DNA of 64,000 nucleotides from contig NZ_CP118963.1 of assembly GCF_029024105.1 (NCBI RefSeq), positions 186,001-250,000 of the forward strand, given 5' to 3'. Under the pieces are notes generated by a model. It searched no databases and was not told where the DNA came from. It was given only the letters and a program-made list of their open reading frames with translations. Shown in pieces: positions 1-7,515 of this stretch (within the stretch, counting starts at the first letter, position 1; each line of letters starts with the position of its first letter). The stretch is from Acinetobacter lwoffii. Its GTDB lineage: Bacteria; Pseudomonadota; Gammaproteobacteria; Pseudomonadales; Moraxellaceae. Made by a program: the position numbers and the translations under genes.

Positions 1-1
1 T

Positions 2-149
2 CGACTCATGAAGGCGAATGGTCTCAAGTCACAGCGTGGCTATCGCAAACCTAGAGCTAATGTTAGTACTCCATCGATTGTGGCTCGAAATACTTTAGAC
101 AGACAGTTTAACCCCACCCAGCCCAACCAGTTGTGGGTGACTGACATCA
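2..149 (+). pseudogene. IS3-family transposase (OrfB), 5' exon fragment
   Basis: The reading frame is open from base 2 and ends in the motif WVTDI, which holds the first catalytic aspartate of the DDE/rve integrase fold used by IS3-family OrfB transposases. The gene starts outside the window. The frame is cut directly after this motif by a group II intron and resumes at about 1984 with YIRTHEGWLY. Taken alone it is a fragment. If the intron splices, the two parts would join in frame (Asp-Ile-Thr-Tyr-Ile). I infer the exon boundary from the intron-like GTGTG at 150; the true edge could differ by a few bases. Confidence 0.8.
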
Positions 150-664
150 GTGTGCCGCAGCAAGCGGCGTAAGAGATGAGGGTATGGCCCCTCGCTATCG
201 GCTTGCAGGAGCAGGTAGCAAACCACCATAAGCGGCTTGGATCAAAAGTCCCGGTCGTGAGCGTTATGGAAAAGGCGTTGTAAAGGCGTCAGGTAAGAAT
301 TAGGAAGGCGAACACCAGTGAACTGCCGTTCAAGTGTCGAAAGTACTCAAATGACATCAAAACCGGGGATGGATGTTGCCCCGCGATCAGTTTGGCCGTT
401 ACCTGCTTACGGGCCATTCGGTGTCCGGCGTAGAGGCAGCGCGATCCTAATTCAGGCTTTTACGTTGAACTGCGGGAACCTTCGGTGGCGATGTCAAGCG
501 AAAGGTACAAGCTCAAAAGGCAAGGCCGATAATAGCAATGCGTCACCAAGGGGCGGAGCAGCTCGTAGTAGTGTTGAAGTTACTGTAATGGTAATGGAGC
601 GAAGGGGCTGCATTATCCAGGTCTGCGGTCTTGTCAACTGCACAAGCAGGAGGAACAAGGCTTT

Positions 665-1906
665 ATGACCAAACCATTTAACATTCCTAAAGCGTTAATT
701 TGGGAGGCATTCAAGAAAGTCAAAGAGAATGGCGGTGCTGCAGGCATCGATCATGAATCTATTGAGCAATTCGAACACCACTTAAAAGGCAACCTGTATA
801 AACTATGGAATCGACTTTGTTCAGGCAGTTATTTTCCACCGCCAGTCAAAGGCGTTCCGATTCCAAAGAAATCAGGTGGGGTACGTATGTTAGGCATTCC
901 AACAGTAGCGGATCGAGTAGCACAAACAGCTGTCAAGCTTATATTGGAGCCACAGATTGATCCTCTATTTCATCCAAACTCTTATGGATATCGTCCAGGG
1001 CGTTCAGCCCATGATGCGATAGCTGTGGTGAGACGACGAAGTTGGGAGTATGACTGGGTTGTGGAATTTGATATCAAAGGTCTATTTGATAACATTGACC
1101 ATAATCTACTCATGCGTGCACTTAAGAAACACTGCGAAATTCCATGGATTCTTCTCTATGTAGAACGCTGGTTAAAAGCACCTATGCAAAATGTAGATGG
1201 TCAAGTTTTAGAAAGGAATCACGGCACACCGCAAGGTGGAGTTATCAGTCCTCTATTGGCTAATTTATTTATGCATTATGCTTTTGACATGTGGATTACC
1301 AAGAATCTTGCGAGTGTAAGATTCTGCCGCTATGCGGATGATGGAGTAATTCATTGCCGAAGTTTATCTCAAGCCAAACTTGTTTTACAAAAGATTGGTG
1401 CACGATTTCGTGAATGTGGACTCGAATTGCATCCAGATAAGACAAAGATTGTTTATTGCCAAGATGTGAATCGTCGCCAAGCATATCCAGATGTTCAATT
1501 TACTTTTCTCGGGTACACGTTTAGGCCCCGTAAGGCTGTGGACAAGTATAAAAGAGTTTATGTAAATTTCTCTCCTGCAGTCAGTCGTGATGCACTTAAA
1601 ACAATGCGACAGACTATTCGGAAATGGCATCTACATCTGATGTGTAATCGCGAATTAAGTGATTTATCTGCAATATTTAATCCAATTCTTCAAGGCTGGC
1701 AGCAATACTATGGTCGATTCCATGGTTCAGCAATGTCAACGATCTGGCAACACATGAATGCTTATCTTATACGCTGGATGAGGCGTAAGTATAAAAACTT
1801 GGCCCGTCATAAAAGACGGGCTAGATATGCCTTAGGGCGACTTGCGCGTGATTTTCCAAATGCCTTTGTGCACTGGAAAATGGGATGTTTACCATCGGTT
1901 GGATAA
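665..1906 (+). CDS. ltrA: Group II intron reverse transcriptase/maturase
   Basis: The intron-encoded protein, 413 residues. It binds the intron RNA, helps it fold and splice, and copies it into DNA at new sites. The reverse transcriptase core has RT motifs including the FDIKGLFDNIDH block, GTPQGGVISPLLANL, and the catalytic YADD (in CRYADDGVIHC). The maturase (domain X/GIIM) region contains LQGWQQYYGRF near residue 340. The protein ends about 60 residues later with no HNH endonuclease domain, so mobility would rely on endonuclease-independent priming (family knowledge). The start ATG follows an AGGAGG-like site about 12 nt upstream. It sits in domain IV of the intron, just before domain V. 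The frame is intact, so the intron may be active. Confidence 0.93.
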   Translation: MTKPFNIPKALIWEAFKKVKENGGAAGIDHESIEQFEHHLKGNLYKLWNRLCSGSYFPPPVKGVPIPKKSGGVRMLGIPTVADRVAQTAVKLILEPQIDPLFHPNSYGYRPGRSAHDAIAVVRRRSWEYDWVVEFDIKGLFDNIDHNLLMRALKKHCEIPWILLYVERWLKAPMQNVDGQVLERNHGTPQGGVISPLLANLFMHYAFDMWITKNLASVRFCRYADDGVIHCRSLSQAKLVLQKIGARFRECGLELHPDKTKIVYCQDVNRRQAYPDVQFTFLGYTFRPRKAVDKYKRVYVNFSPAVSRDALKTMRQTIRKWHLHLMCNRELSDLSAIFNPILQGWQQYYGRFHGSAMSTIWQHMNAYLIRWMRRKYKNLARHKRRARYALGRLARDFPNAFVHWKMGCLPSVG

Positions 1907-1909
1907 TGG

Positions 1910-1943
1910 GAGCCGGATGAGCTGAGAGGTTCACGTCCGGTTC
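1910..1943 (+). ncRNA. Group II intron domain V (catalytic hairpin)
   Basis: A 34-nt hairpin that opens with GAGCCGGA and closes with TCCGGTTC, the length and layout of the catalytic domain V. The arms pair with a two-base bulge region near CACG. A domain VI-like stem (AAGGG/CCCTT) follows at about 1955-1972 and would carry the branch-point adenosine. Together these place the 3' end of the intron shortly after 1975. Confidence 0.85.
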
Positions 1944-1983
1944 TGCGAGGGGCTAAGGGTGAGACTCCCTTGGTCTACTCACC

Positions 1984-2456
1984 CTTATATTCGCACTCAT
2001 GAAGGATGGCTGTATCTTGCAGTAGTAATCGACCTATTCTCACGGCTAGTCGTTGGCTGGTCTATGAAGTCGAGAATCACAACAGATCTGGTTTTAGATG
2101 CTCTACTGATGGCTTTGTGGCGAAGAAGCCCAAAGAACAAAGTCCTGATTCATTCTGATCAAGGTAGCCAATACACCAGTCATGAATGGCAGACATTTCT
2201 CAAGCATCACAACCTTGAAAGCAGTATGAGCCGGCGTGGAAACTGCCATGATAATGCTGTTGCTGAGAGCTTCTTTCAGCTGTTAAAGCGAGAGAGGATC
2301 AAGAAGAAAATCTATGTGACAAGAACTGAAGCAAGGTCGGATATCTTTGAATATATAGAGATGTTCTATAACTCAAAACGCAGACATGGTTCCAATGGTC
2401 AGCGTTCTCCATTAGATTATGAAAAGGCCCATCAAAAGATGGTTATGTGTGTCTAG
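1984..2456 (+). pseudogene. IS3-family transposase (OrfB), 3' exon
   Basis: Continuation of the transposase interrupted at 149. The frame reads YIRTHEGWLYLAVVIDLFSR, then HSDQGSQYTS with the second catalytic Asp, and NCHDNAVAESFF with the catalytic Glu, ending at TAG 2454-2456. Both exons together carry the whole DDE triad, so only the intron breaks the gene. There is no proper start codon for this part. A start-like ATG at about 1959 lies in the intron tail and would be an artefact. The right terminal inverted repeat of the IS was not identified with confidence. Confidence 0.85.
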
Positions 2457-2546
2457 AATTTTGGTGGCTATTCAATCACCGATGTCGACAGGTTTCCAAA
2501 CGAAAAACTCTTATTTGTTTTCTACCTTTTAATTGGTGTAAAAGGG

Positions 2547-2579
2547 CTAAGGTCATCAATTAGATGACCTTAGTTTTTT
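2547..2579 (+). terminator. Rho-independent terminator after the IS/intron
   Basis: A perfect 11-bp stem (CTAAGGTCATC / GATGACCTTAG) with a 5-nt loop, followed by six T. It reads rightwards, so it would stop transcription coming out of the IS before the convergent integrase operon. Confidence 0.85.
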
Positions 2580-2582
2580 GAT

Positions 2583-2831
2583 TTATGTGTAAGCAAGATT
2601 GGTTAAGTAAAGGCGGGCTTTCATTGCCAAATTTGCATAATTGGCTTGCCCATCATCCAATTGTCGTTGTAACCAAAGCCTTAAAGCCTGATGATCATTA
2701 AAACATTTGTTGACGTTGAGCATGAAAGCGAGGTTGTGCAGTTTGGGAATTTGAAACTCCTCAATCAGCTCACGTGCAATTGCATCAACTTCCTGTGACA
2801 CCACAACCCCACCAAAGAATGATTTAGTCAT
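2583..2831 (-). CDS. Small protein encoded behind the integrase, unknown function
   Basis: About 82 residues, starting MTKSFFGG and ending TNLAYT. Not recognised. The start chosen is the ATG at 2831, which overlaps the integrase stop codon (ATGACTAA arrangement), so it is probably translationally coupled to the integrase. An upstream in-frame ATG at 2849 would lengthen the overlap and looks less likely. The sequence is mostly helical with conserved-looking Leu/Trp patterns (LRLWLQRQLDDGQANYANL) and no signal peptide or membrane segment. Its position suggests an accessory role for the recombinase or the element, but this is only inferred from location. Confidence 0.65.
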   Translation of the reverse strand: MTKSFFGGVVVSQEVDAIARELIEEFQIPKLHNLAFMLNVNKCFNDHQALRLWLQRQLDDGQANYANLAMKARLYLTNLAYT

Positions 2832-4005
2832 ATTCATTCTCCATCTCATTGAGCTTTTCTAGCATCAGCTCAAAAGCACTGCCATCACGACGGGTAATAT
2901 TAGGAACATAGCGACTGTAAACACGAAACAGCATTTCAGTCGTAGAATGTCCTAGTTGTTTGGCAATCCATTCCGGATTTTCACCAGCTGAGAGCCACAA
3001 TGTCGCTGCAGTATGCCGTGTTTGATATGCACGACGACTTTTCAAACCTAAAAATCTTAATAATGGATGCCATACGCGTCGATTCACTAAGCGATAGTCC
3101 AATGGGTTGCCATTTCGCATAGAAAAAACGAATTCAGAGCGGTTCTTGACCATTTTCTTTTGTTCTAAGAGTGCTTGATACACACGCTCACTCATTTGAA
3201 TGCCACGGTCTGATCCAAAGGTTTTGGTATCACCAAGTTTGCCGTTGACTAATGCTTCTTTGATATAGATCTCACGCCGTTGAAAATTCACGTTTTGCCA
3301 ACGTAGACCATCGATTTCACTGGTACGCATACCTGTGAAGAAGCGAACGGTGTAGTACGGTTTAAAGTCATCACGCACAGTCTCTATGATCTTTTGCACC
3401 TCTTGTAGGGTAAAAGGTGTAACGTCAATGCGACTTTCCTTGAGATTCTTAATATTTTTATAAGGCGAAACAAAGTTGTATCGTTCCGCTGCTTCATTAA
3501 GTATCATACGTAAAGGTGTCATGATCTGATTGATTCGGGATGCCTTCAGGCTTGCTTGTTTTAAACCGTAATTCACTTTGCCGAGAGAGGAACGGAATTC
3601 AAGCAAGTCTGGCTTCTTTATCTGATCTAAGCACTGATGGCCTAATGCAGGGATCAAATAATTATTTAAAATAATCAGTACCTTTTCCTGGTAGGAACTG
3701 CGCCATTCAATTTTTTTCTCATCAAACCAAATATGCGCAAAATCCTTAAATAGGGGTGTTGATGAGCTCAGTACAGCTTTACGTTGCTGTATCTCACTAA
3801 ACTGTGCAACTCGTTTGCTTTTAGGAAAATACTTTGCATACTCGAAAGTCCCTAAAGTAATTTCTGCTTCAAGCTGTTCTAAACGTTTCTTTAAAAGTTT
3901 ACGGTTTTGGGCCGTATCTTCGAGATTGGTTGTTTCTCTGCACCGTACACCTTGATAGCGGAAGTCGACAACGAGCTTTCCATAACGTTCTTGAATATTC
4001 GCCAT
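2824..4005 (-). CDS. int: Tyrosine recombinase / integrase
   Basis: A 393-residue site-specific recombinase of the phage integrase family that catalyses integration and excision of an element. The N-terminal part (residues 1-60, a DFRYQGVRCRETT segment) resembles the arm-type DNA-binding domain of island and prophage integrases, followed by a core-binding helical domain (about 80-180) and the catalytic domain. Visible catalytic residues are Arg227 (GMRTSE), Arg330 (YQTRHTAAT), His353 (LGHS) and the nucleophile Tyr363 (RVYSRY). The first His of the usual HxxR box is Tyr327 here. It is in one operon with the small gene behind it and the HTH-like gene in front (12-nt gap). Nearby tandem tRNA-Gly genes are a plausible target. 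Confidence 0.93.
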   Translation of the reverse strand: MANIQERYGKLVVDFRYQGVRCRETTNLEDTAQNRKLLKKRLEQLEAEITLGTFEYAKYFPKSKRVAQFSEIQQRKAVLSSSTPLFKDFAHIWFDEKKIEWRSSYQEKVLIILNNYLIPALGHQCLDQIKKPDLLEFRSSLGKVNYGLKQASLKASRINQIMTPLRMILNEAAERYNFVSPYKNIKNLKESRIDVTPFTLQEVQKIIETVRDDFKPYYTVRFFTGMRTSEIDGLRWQNVNFQRREIYIKEALVNGKLGDTKTFGSDRGIQMSERVYQALLEQKKMVKNRSEFVFSMRNGNPLDYRLVNRRVWHPLLRFLGLKSRRAYQTRHTAATLWLSAGENPEWIAKQLGHSTTEMLFRVYSRYVPNITRRDGSAFELMLEKLNEMENEYD

Positions 4006-4017
4006 ATGCAGGACTCC

Positions 4018-4227
4018 TTATTGCAAAGTGGTTAGCCCTAGGCTGGTGAATTTCAACATATCTTCTTCGATACGTTCCCATACAAACAAAATTTTGCGTC
4101 CACCGAATGGGCGGATGTAATGAATGCCCTCAAGGAAAATACTGTCCTTAAGTTGGTTACGGATGGTACGTGGGTCGTAATGAATTTTTTCAGCCAACTG
4201 TTGGGCTGTCATATAGGTGTATGTCAT
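4018..4227 (-). CDS. Small DNA-binding / excisionase-like protein
   Basis: A 69-residue protein starting MTYTYMTAQQLAEKIHYDPRT. The TAQQLAEKIHYDPRTIRNQL stretch looks like a helix-turn-helix of the AlpA/excisionase (MerR-like winged helix) type, followed by a short wing (GGRKILFVWERIEE). The start at 4227 is chosen because AGGAA lies 7 nt upstream; an earlier in-frame ATG at 4251 has no such site. It precedes the integrase by 12 nt in the same operon, the usual place for a recombination directionality factor or element regulator. The role is inferred from context. Confidence 0.65.
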   Translation of the reverse strand: MTYTYMTAQQLAEKIHYDPRTIRNQLKDSIFLEGIHYIRPFGGRKILFVWERIEEDMLKFTSLGLTTLQ

Positions 4228-4260
4228 AATGATATTCCTGTAAAACTTCATCGGATGTGG

Positions 4261-4289
4261 AGATAAATTACATCCTTGAAGATAAATTA
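4261..4289. promoter_or_regulatory. Direct repeat pair in a divergent control region
   Basis: The 10-mer AGATAAATTA occurs at 4261-4270 and again at 4280-4289, a 19-bp period, between the leftward integrase operon and the rightward Cro/C1-type regulator. The spacing is close to two helical turns. It could be the binding site of the regulator encoded at 4344. There is no direct evidence of binding. Confidence 0.35.
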
Positions 4290-4343
4290 ACTCTAAAATT
4301 GCTCAAATGCAATGAAAAAGTAATCGGATTAGAGGAATTTATT

Positions 4344-4592
4344 GTGATTATTTGTAAACTTCCAACTCTTTTGGCTGAAAGAAGGATGAGAGTAGCAGAT
4401 CTTATCCGTGGTACTGGTATTAATAAAACCACATTGCATAAGCTTTATAATGGAGATTTGACACGAATAGATTTTGATACTATTGATCGGGTATGTGATT
4501 TTTTAGATATACAGGTTGGGGAGTTATTTATATTTGAGCGGACTAATGATTTGTTAGCGCAGTCAAATAATAGAGATACCGATGATGAATAA
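4344..4592 (+). CDS. Cro/C1-type (XRE) HTH transcriptional regulator
   Basis: An 82-residue DNA-binding regulator. The fold is seen in LPTLLAERRMRVADLIRGTG followed by NKTTLHKLYNGDL and FDTIDRVCDFLDIQVGELF, the layout of compact YozG-like HTH proteins. I chose the GTG at 4344 because AGAGGA lies 7 nt upstream and because homologous small regulators usually begin just before this HTH; an earlier in-frame ATG at 4257 would add 29 residues of AT-rich leader. It is divergent from the integrase operon, which fits a switch that controls integration and excision. The base composition is clearly AT-rich. Confidence 0.8.
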   Translation: MIICKLPTLLAERRMRVADLIRGTGINKTTLHKLYNGDLTRIDFDTIDRVCDFLDIQVGELFIFERTNDLLAQSNNRDTDDE

Positions 4593-4695
4593 TAAAATAG
4601 ATAATCAATAATTTTTTGTGTAATTACATGATAGGGGCTTGGTCATACAGATTCGGCCAACTTAGAAAGTAGCGCGTAAAAAAATAGAGTCACTT

Positions 4696-4772
4696 TTTGG
4701 TCACCATTTGGTCACCAATTTTAAATGTAATGTTCTGTTAACTTGCTTTTTTAAGTATCAGAAATTCTGATA
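4696..4772. repeat. Tandem 11-bp repeat and nearby palindrome between regulator and tRNA-Gly
   Basis: TTTGGTCACCA is present twice head to tail (4696-4706 and 4707-4717). A near-perfect dyad, TATCAGAA-A-TTCTGATA, lies at 4756-4772. Both sit in the non-coding stretch between the element's regulator and the tRNA-Gly pair. Arm-type integrase sites or an attachment region commonly look like this, but no matching second copy of an att core is visible in the window. Confidence 0.4.
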
Positions 4773-4796
4773 GATAATAATACTATTTAAAATCAA

Positions 4797-4830
4797 CAAA
4801 AAAAGCCCCAATCTTTCGACTGAGGCTTTT
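4797..4830 (-). terminator. Terminator of the tRNA-Gly operon
   Basis: Read leftwards, the stem AGCCTCA / TGGGGCT (one G-U pair) is followed by seven or more T. It starts only a few bases after the CCA end of the downstream tRNA-Gly, so it is the natural end of that transcript. Confidence 0.75.
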
Positions 4831-4837
4831 AAAATTC

Positions 4838-4913
<76 letters not shown>

Positions 4914-4961
4914 GGAGTCTATAAAGTTTTTTAAATGAAAAAACTAAATGAAAAAATTTTG

Positions 4962-5034
4962 AGCGGGAAAGGAGACTCGAACTCCCGACCCCAACCTTGG
5001 CAAGGTTATGCTCTACCAACTGAGCTATTCCCGC
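4962..5034 (-). tRNA. tRNA-Gly (GCC), CCA not encoded
   Basis: A 73-nt cloverleaf with the same acceptor, D-arm and GCC anticodon as its neighbour, and the T-arm GGGAG-TTCGAGT-CTCCT. The three bases after the discriminator read CAA on the minus strand, so CCA would be added enzymatically. It is transcribed first from the promoter at 5044-5071. Confidence 0.95.
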
Positions 5035-5043
5035 ATGCCGTGT

Positions 5044-5071
5044 ATAATACAGCATGCAAAAATGTGGTCAA
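5044..5071 (-). promoter_or_regulatory. Promoter of the tRNA-Gly pair
   Basis: On the minus strand a -35 TTGACC (5066-5071), a 16-bp spacer and a -10 TATTAT (5044-5049). The mature tRNA begins about 10 nt after the -10, so the leader would be nearly absent. Confidence 0.75.
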
Positions 5072-5267
5072 CACCTTTGTTAAAAATCTTGCATCAATTG
5101 CATAAAATAAAAGCAAAATGCTGCAGACCAGACAATAAATAACCAATATCCATATAGAAATCAATGAAATTTCGCCACAATCAACGGATTGCACCTGAAC
5201 AGATTACCGAAATACTCGGCAGAACAAGGTATACTGGGATTATATTTTTGCAGATCGGAGTCAGGCC

Positions 5268-5576
5268 ATGAGCTTAGAACAACAACTGAAAGACCGTTTG
5301 GCGCAATTATCCCCAACCTATTTGGAAGTGGTGAATGAATCTTCGGGTCATGGCGGTTATTTCCCGGGAAAAGAATCGCATTTTAAAACCGTGATTGTGA
5401 GTCAGGCTTTTGCCGGTTTACGTCCAGTCCAGCGTCATCAGAAAGTTTATGCTGCTGCAGGTGATCTGCTGTCAAAAGACAAAATTCATGCGCTGGCCAT
5501 TCATGCATTTTTGCCTGAAGAATGGGCTGGTCAGGACACCACCAGTCCGGCTTGTGCACATGCACCTAAAAACTAA
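5268..5576 (+). CDS. bolA: BolA family protein
   Basis: A 102-residue BolA-type protein. These small proteins work with monothiol glutaredoxins in iron-sulfur cluster and stress responses. The family core is clear: HFKTVIVSQAFAGLRPVQRHQKVY (an alpha-beta core with the conserved RHQ region) and HALAIHAFLPEEW, closest in style to BolA rather than the shorter IbaG. The N-terminal QLKDRLAQLSPTYLEVVNES is also typical. The gene is followed after 9 nt by a SirB2-like membrane gene, probably in one transcript. The C-terminal tail ends in a small CAHAPKN stretch outside the domain. Confidence 0.9.
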   Translation: MSLEQQLKDRLAQLSPTYLEVVNESSGHGGYFPGKESHFKTVIVSQAFAGLRPVQRHQKVYAAAGDLLSKDKIHALAIHAFLPEEWAGQDTTSPACAHAPKN

Positions 5577-5585
5577 GAGGACATG

Positions 5586-5978
5586 ATGGAAACCCAACTT
5601 TTAGTCAAGATTATTCATATGTCGGCAGCAGGACTGGCCATTGTCGCCATTTTTGCCCGTGCCTTGACCTTGTTTGTCGGTACACAAGGGAATTTACCTA
5701 ATCCGGTGGCACGTATAGCGCTAGTCGCTTTACAGCATTTAGCTATCACGGTGATTGCACTGACCGGCATTGTGTCGCTCGTCCTCAAAGACTTTGATGT
5801 ACAGCCTTGGTTTTATGCCAAAGTCATTTTATTTTTGGTACTGGTGTCCTCGTTAGGCAAAGCCTATAAAAAAGATGATTCTATCTTGCTATCGCAGCGT
5901 CGGGCTGGCTTAGTTATTGCTGTAGTTTCATTGGTGTCTATTCTGGCTTTGGTGATGATCAAGCCGAATTTTGGCTAA
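5586..5978 (+). CDS. SirB2-like inner-membrane protein
   Basis: A 130-residue integral membrane protein with four hydrophobic segments (about residues 8-28, 45-65, 75-92 and 108-127), matching the SirB family layout in length and pattern. The family's biochemical role is not established. Two adjacent ATGs exist. I chose the second (5586) because the GAGG site is 5 nt before it and only 2 nt before the first. It follows bolA closely and precedes a ParA-like gene by about 100 nt. Confidence 0.75.
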   Translation: METQLLVKIIHMSAAGLAIVAIFARALTLFVGTQGNLPNPVARIALVALQHLAITVIALTGIVSLVLKDFDVQPWFYAKVILFLVLVSSLGKAYKKDDSILLSQRRAGLVIAVVSLVSILALVMIKPNFG

Positions 5979-6074
5979 AAGCAGGCTGGCTGTGATGATC
6001 AGCACAGCCAGTCCATGCAAATAATTAGAAAATACAAATGTTGTAAAAGTAATTAAAAATGTGAGGAGGGGGAC

Positions 6075-6911
6075 ATGCGTACACGTGTGGTATTTAATCA
6101 AAAGGGTGGGGTAGGCAAGTCGAGTATTACTGTCAATCTGGCAGCGATCAGTGCACATCAGGGTTTAAAAACCTTATTGATTGACCTGGATCCGCAGGCC
6201 AACTCTAGCCAGTATGTGCTGGGTGATGATGCGACGTATTCTAGTGACAAGCCGGCACTCGAACCGAATATCGAAAACTATTTTGAAGATGTACTCGGTA
6301 ATCAGCAAAGCAAGGGCCTACTCGGCAATGCGATTGGCTCGATTTTAAAAAGTCGTAGCAAAGGCTTGGGAAGTTATGTGCATCAATCCTCTTTTAAACA
6401 TCTGGATGTTATTCCGGCCAGTCCAACGCTGGGTGCATTGGCCCATGCACTGGAGTCCAAGCACAAGATTTATAAGCTACGAGATGCCTTGCAACAACTG
6501 TCGGGGCATTATGACCGGGTATTTATTGATACACCGCCTGCATTCAATTTCTTTACCCTCTCTGCTCTCATTGCGGCGAACCGCGTGCTGATTCCATTTG
6601 ACTGTGATGTATTTTCTAAACGTGCCCTACAGACCCTGATTGAAAATGTCATTGAAACCCAGGATGACCATAATGAAGGGCTGGAAATCGAAGGGATTGT
6701 CGTGAACCAGTTTCAGGCACAGGCCAAATTACCGCGTGAAGTGGTACAGCAACTCAAAGATGAAGGGTTGCCGGTCCTCGACAGTATGTTGCCACCGTCA
6801 ATCTTGATGAAAGAATCTCATCAGAAAAATCTGCCTTTGATTTATTTGGCTACTGATCATAAATTGACTCAGGCCTATCAATCGTTGTTCAATGAGATAG
6901 AGCAGAATTAA
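6075..6911 (+). CDS. ParA-like (MinD/ParA family) P-loop ATPase, orphan
   Basis: A 278-residue ATPase with a deviant Walker A, KGGVGKSS, at residues 10-17, LLIDLDPQANSSQ (switch I region) and FIDTPPAFNF (Walker B-like). Proteins of this kind dimerise on ATP and position DNA or protein cargo. No parB-like gene follows: the next gene is a lipoprotein 13 nt downstream. It is therefore either a cargo-positioning ParA of unknown partner or a relic. Its start has a strong GAGGAGGGGG site. The specific function is not assigned. Confidence 0.85.
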   Translation: MRTRVVFNQKGGVGKSSITVNLAAISAHQGLKTLLIDLDPQANSSQYVLGDDATYSSDKPALEPNIENYFEDVLGNQQSKGLLGNAIGSILKSRSKGLGSYVHQSSFKHLDVIPASPTLGALAHALESKHKIYKLRDALQQLSGHYDRVFIDTPPAFNFFTLSALIAANRVLIPFDCDVFSKRALQTLIENVIETQDDHNEGLEIEGIVVNQFQAQAKLPREVVQQLKDEGLPVLDSMLPPSILMKESHQKNLPLIYLATDHKLTQAYQSLFNEIEQN

Positions 6912-6924
6912 GATCGAGTTAGCT

Positions 6925-7317
6925 ATGAAACTTGTGAAAGTAAGCCTGAGTATTGCTGCACTGGCATTACTGAGTGCCTGTGCAACGCCGGTAAAACCGA
7001 CTTATGTGTCGCCCACCCTGTATCAGACTTTGGGTTGTTCGCAATTACAGGGTGAATATAATCGTATTCAGCAGTATATCGACAATGGCGTTGAACCACC
7101 GAAACGTACTGGCGTCGGTGTGGGCGTTGGTCTTGGCGGTGGCTGGGGCAGTCGCGGTGGCTGGGGTATTGGCCCGAGTGTTTCAGTCAATATGGGACAA
7201 TCATCCGATACCAAAAGAACCGAACTGGCACGGCTTTTAGGCGAGCAGGAAGCGATTGTACAGGCCGCGCGTTATAAGAACTGTCCGATCATCGTTCGGC
7301 AGGCGACGCCTAAATAA
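6925..7317 (+). CDS. Predicted lipoprotein with glycine-rich stretch
   Basis: 130 residues. The N-terminus has a signal peptide with a lipobox (LLSACATP, Cys near residue 19), so the mature protein should be a membrane-anchored lipoprotein. Residues about 60-85 form a low-complexity Gly/Val/Trp segment (GVGVGVGLGGGWGSRGGWG). The rest holds YQTLGCSQLQGEYNRIQQYI and LARLLGEQEAIVQAARYKNC, with Cys residues that might pair. It is probably cotranscribed with the ParA-like gene. Function unknown. Confidence 0.75.
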   Translation: MKLVKVSLSIAALALLSACATPVKPTYVSPTLYQTLGCSQLQGEYNRIQQYIDNGVEPPKRTGVGVGVGLGGGWGSRGGWGIGPSVSVNMGQSSDTKRTELARLLGEQEAIVQAARYKNCPIIVRQATPK

Positions 7318-7339
7318 ATCATTCAACATTAAACGGATG

Positions 7340-7368
7340 AATGCTGACTTCGGGTCGGCATTTTTTTA
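7340..7368 (+). terminator. Rho-independent terminator
   Basis: Stem ATGCTGAC / GTCGGCAT (one G-U pair) with a TTCG-type loop, followed by seven T. It closes the bolA-to-lipoprotein transcription unit. Confidence 0.85.
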
Positions 7369-7515
7369 TTGCTTTCACCAAGAATAGGGCGGTTTACATT
7401 AAGATAAAACTCACGGGAAATTGACCAGACTGTATATAAATCTGAAATTTATAAGCTTGTTATCACACTCTCATATTGATTAAGCTACAACCTTGGCCCG
7501 GAAAAGTTCATTGCG

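Larger units (their letters stand above)
150..1983 (+). mobile_element. Group II intron inserted in an IS3 transposase gene
   Basis: A self-splicing, retromobile ribozyme element. It begins with GTGTG, which matches the GUGYG start of group II introns. About 500 nt of non-coding sequence follow (ribozyme domains I-III plus the start of domain IV), then a reverse transcriptase/maturase gene at 665-1906, a recognisable domain V at 1910-1943 and a domain VI-like stem. It interrupts the catalytic core of an IS3 OrfB. The 3' edge is set by the need to restore the transposase frame and is uncertain by up to about 8 nt. The ORF-like stretch at 318-668 lies in the ribozyme part and is not treated as a gene. 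Confidence 0.85.

Noticed and set aside
318..668. A 116-codon rightward frame ahead of the maturase gene.
   Set aside because: It lies in the ribozyme part of the group II intron and has no protein-like pattern or ribosome site.
1296..1630. Leftward frames opposite the maturase gene.
   Set aside because: Shadows of the conserved reverse transcriptase frame, without homology or starts.
5006..5194. A 62-codon leftward frame overlapping tRNA-Gly.
   Set aside because: It runs through the tRNA and its promoter and has no ribosome site.
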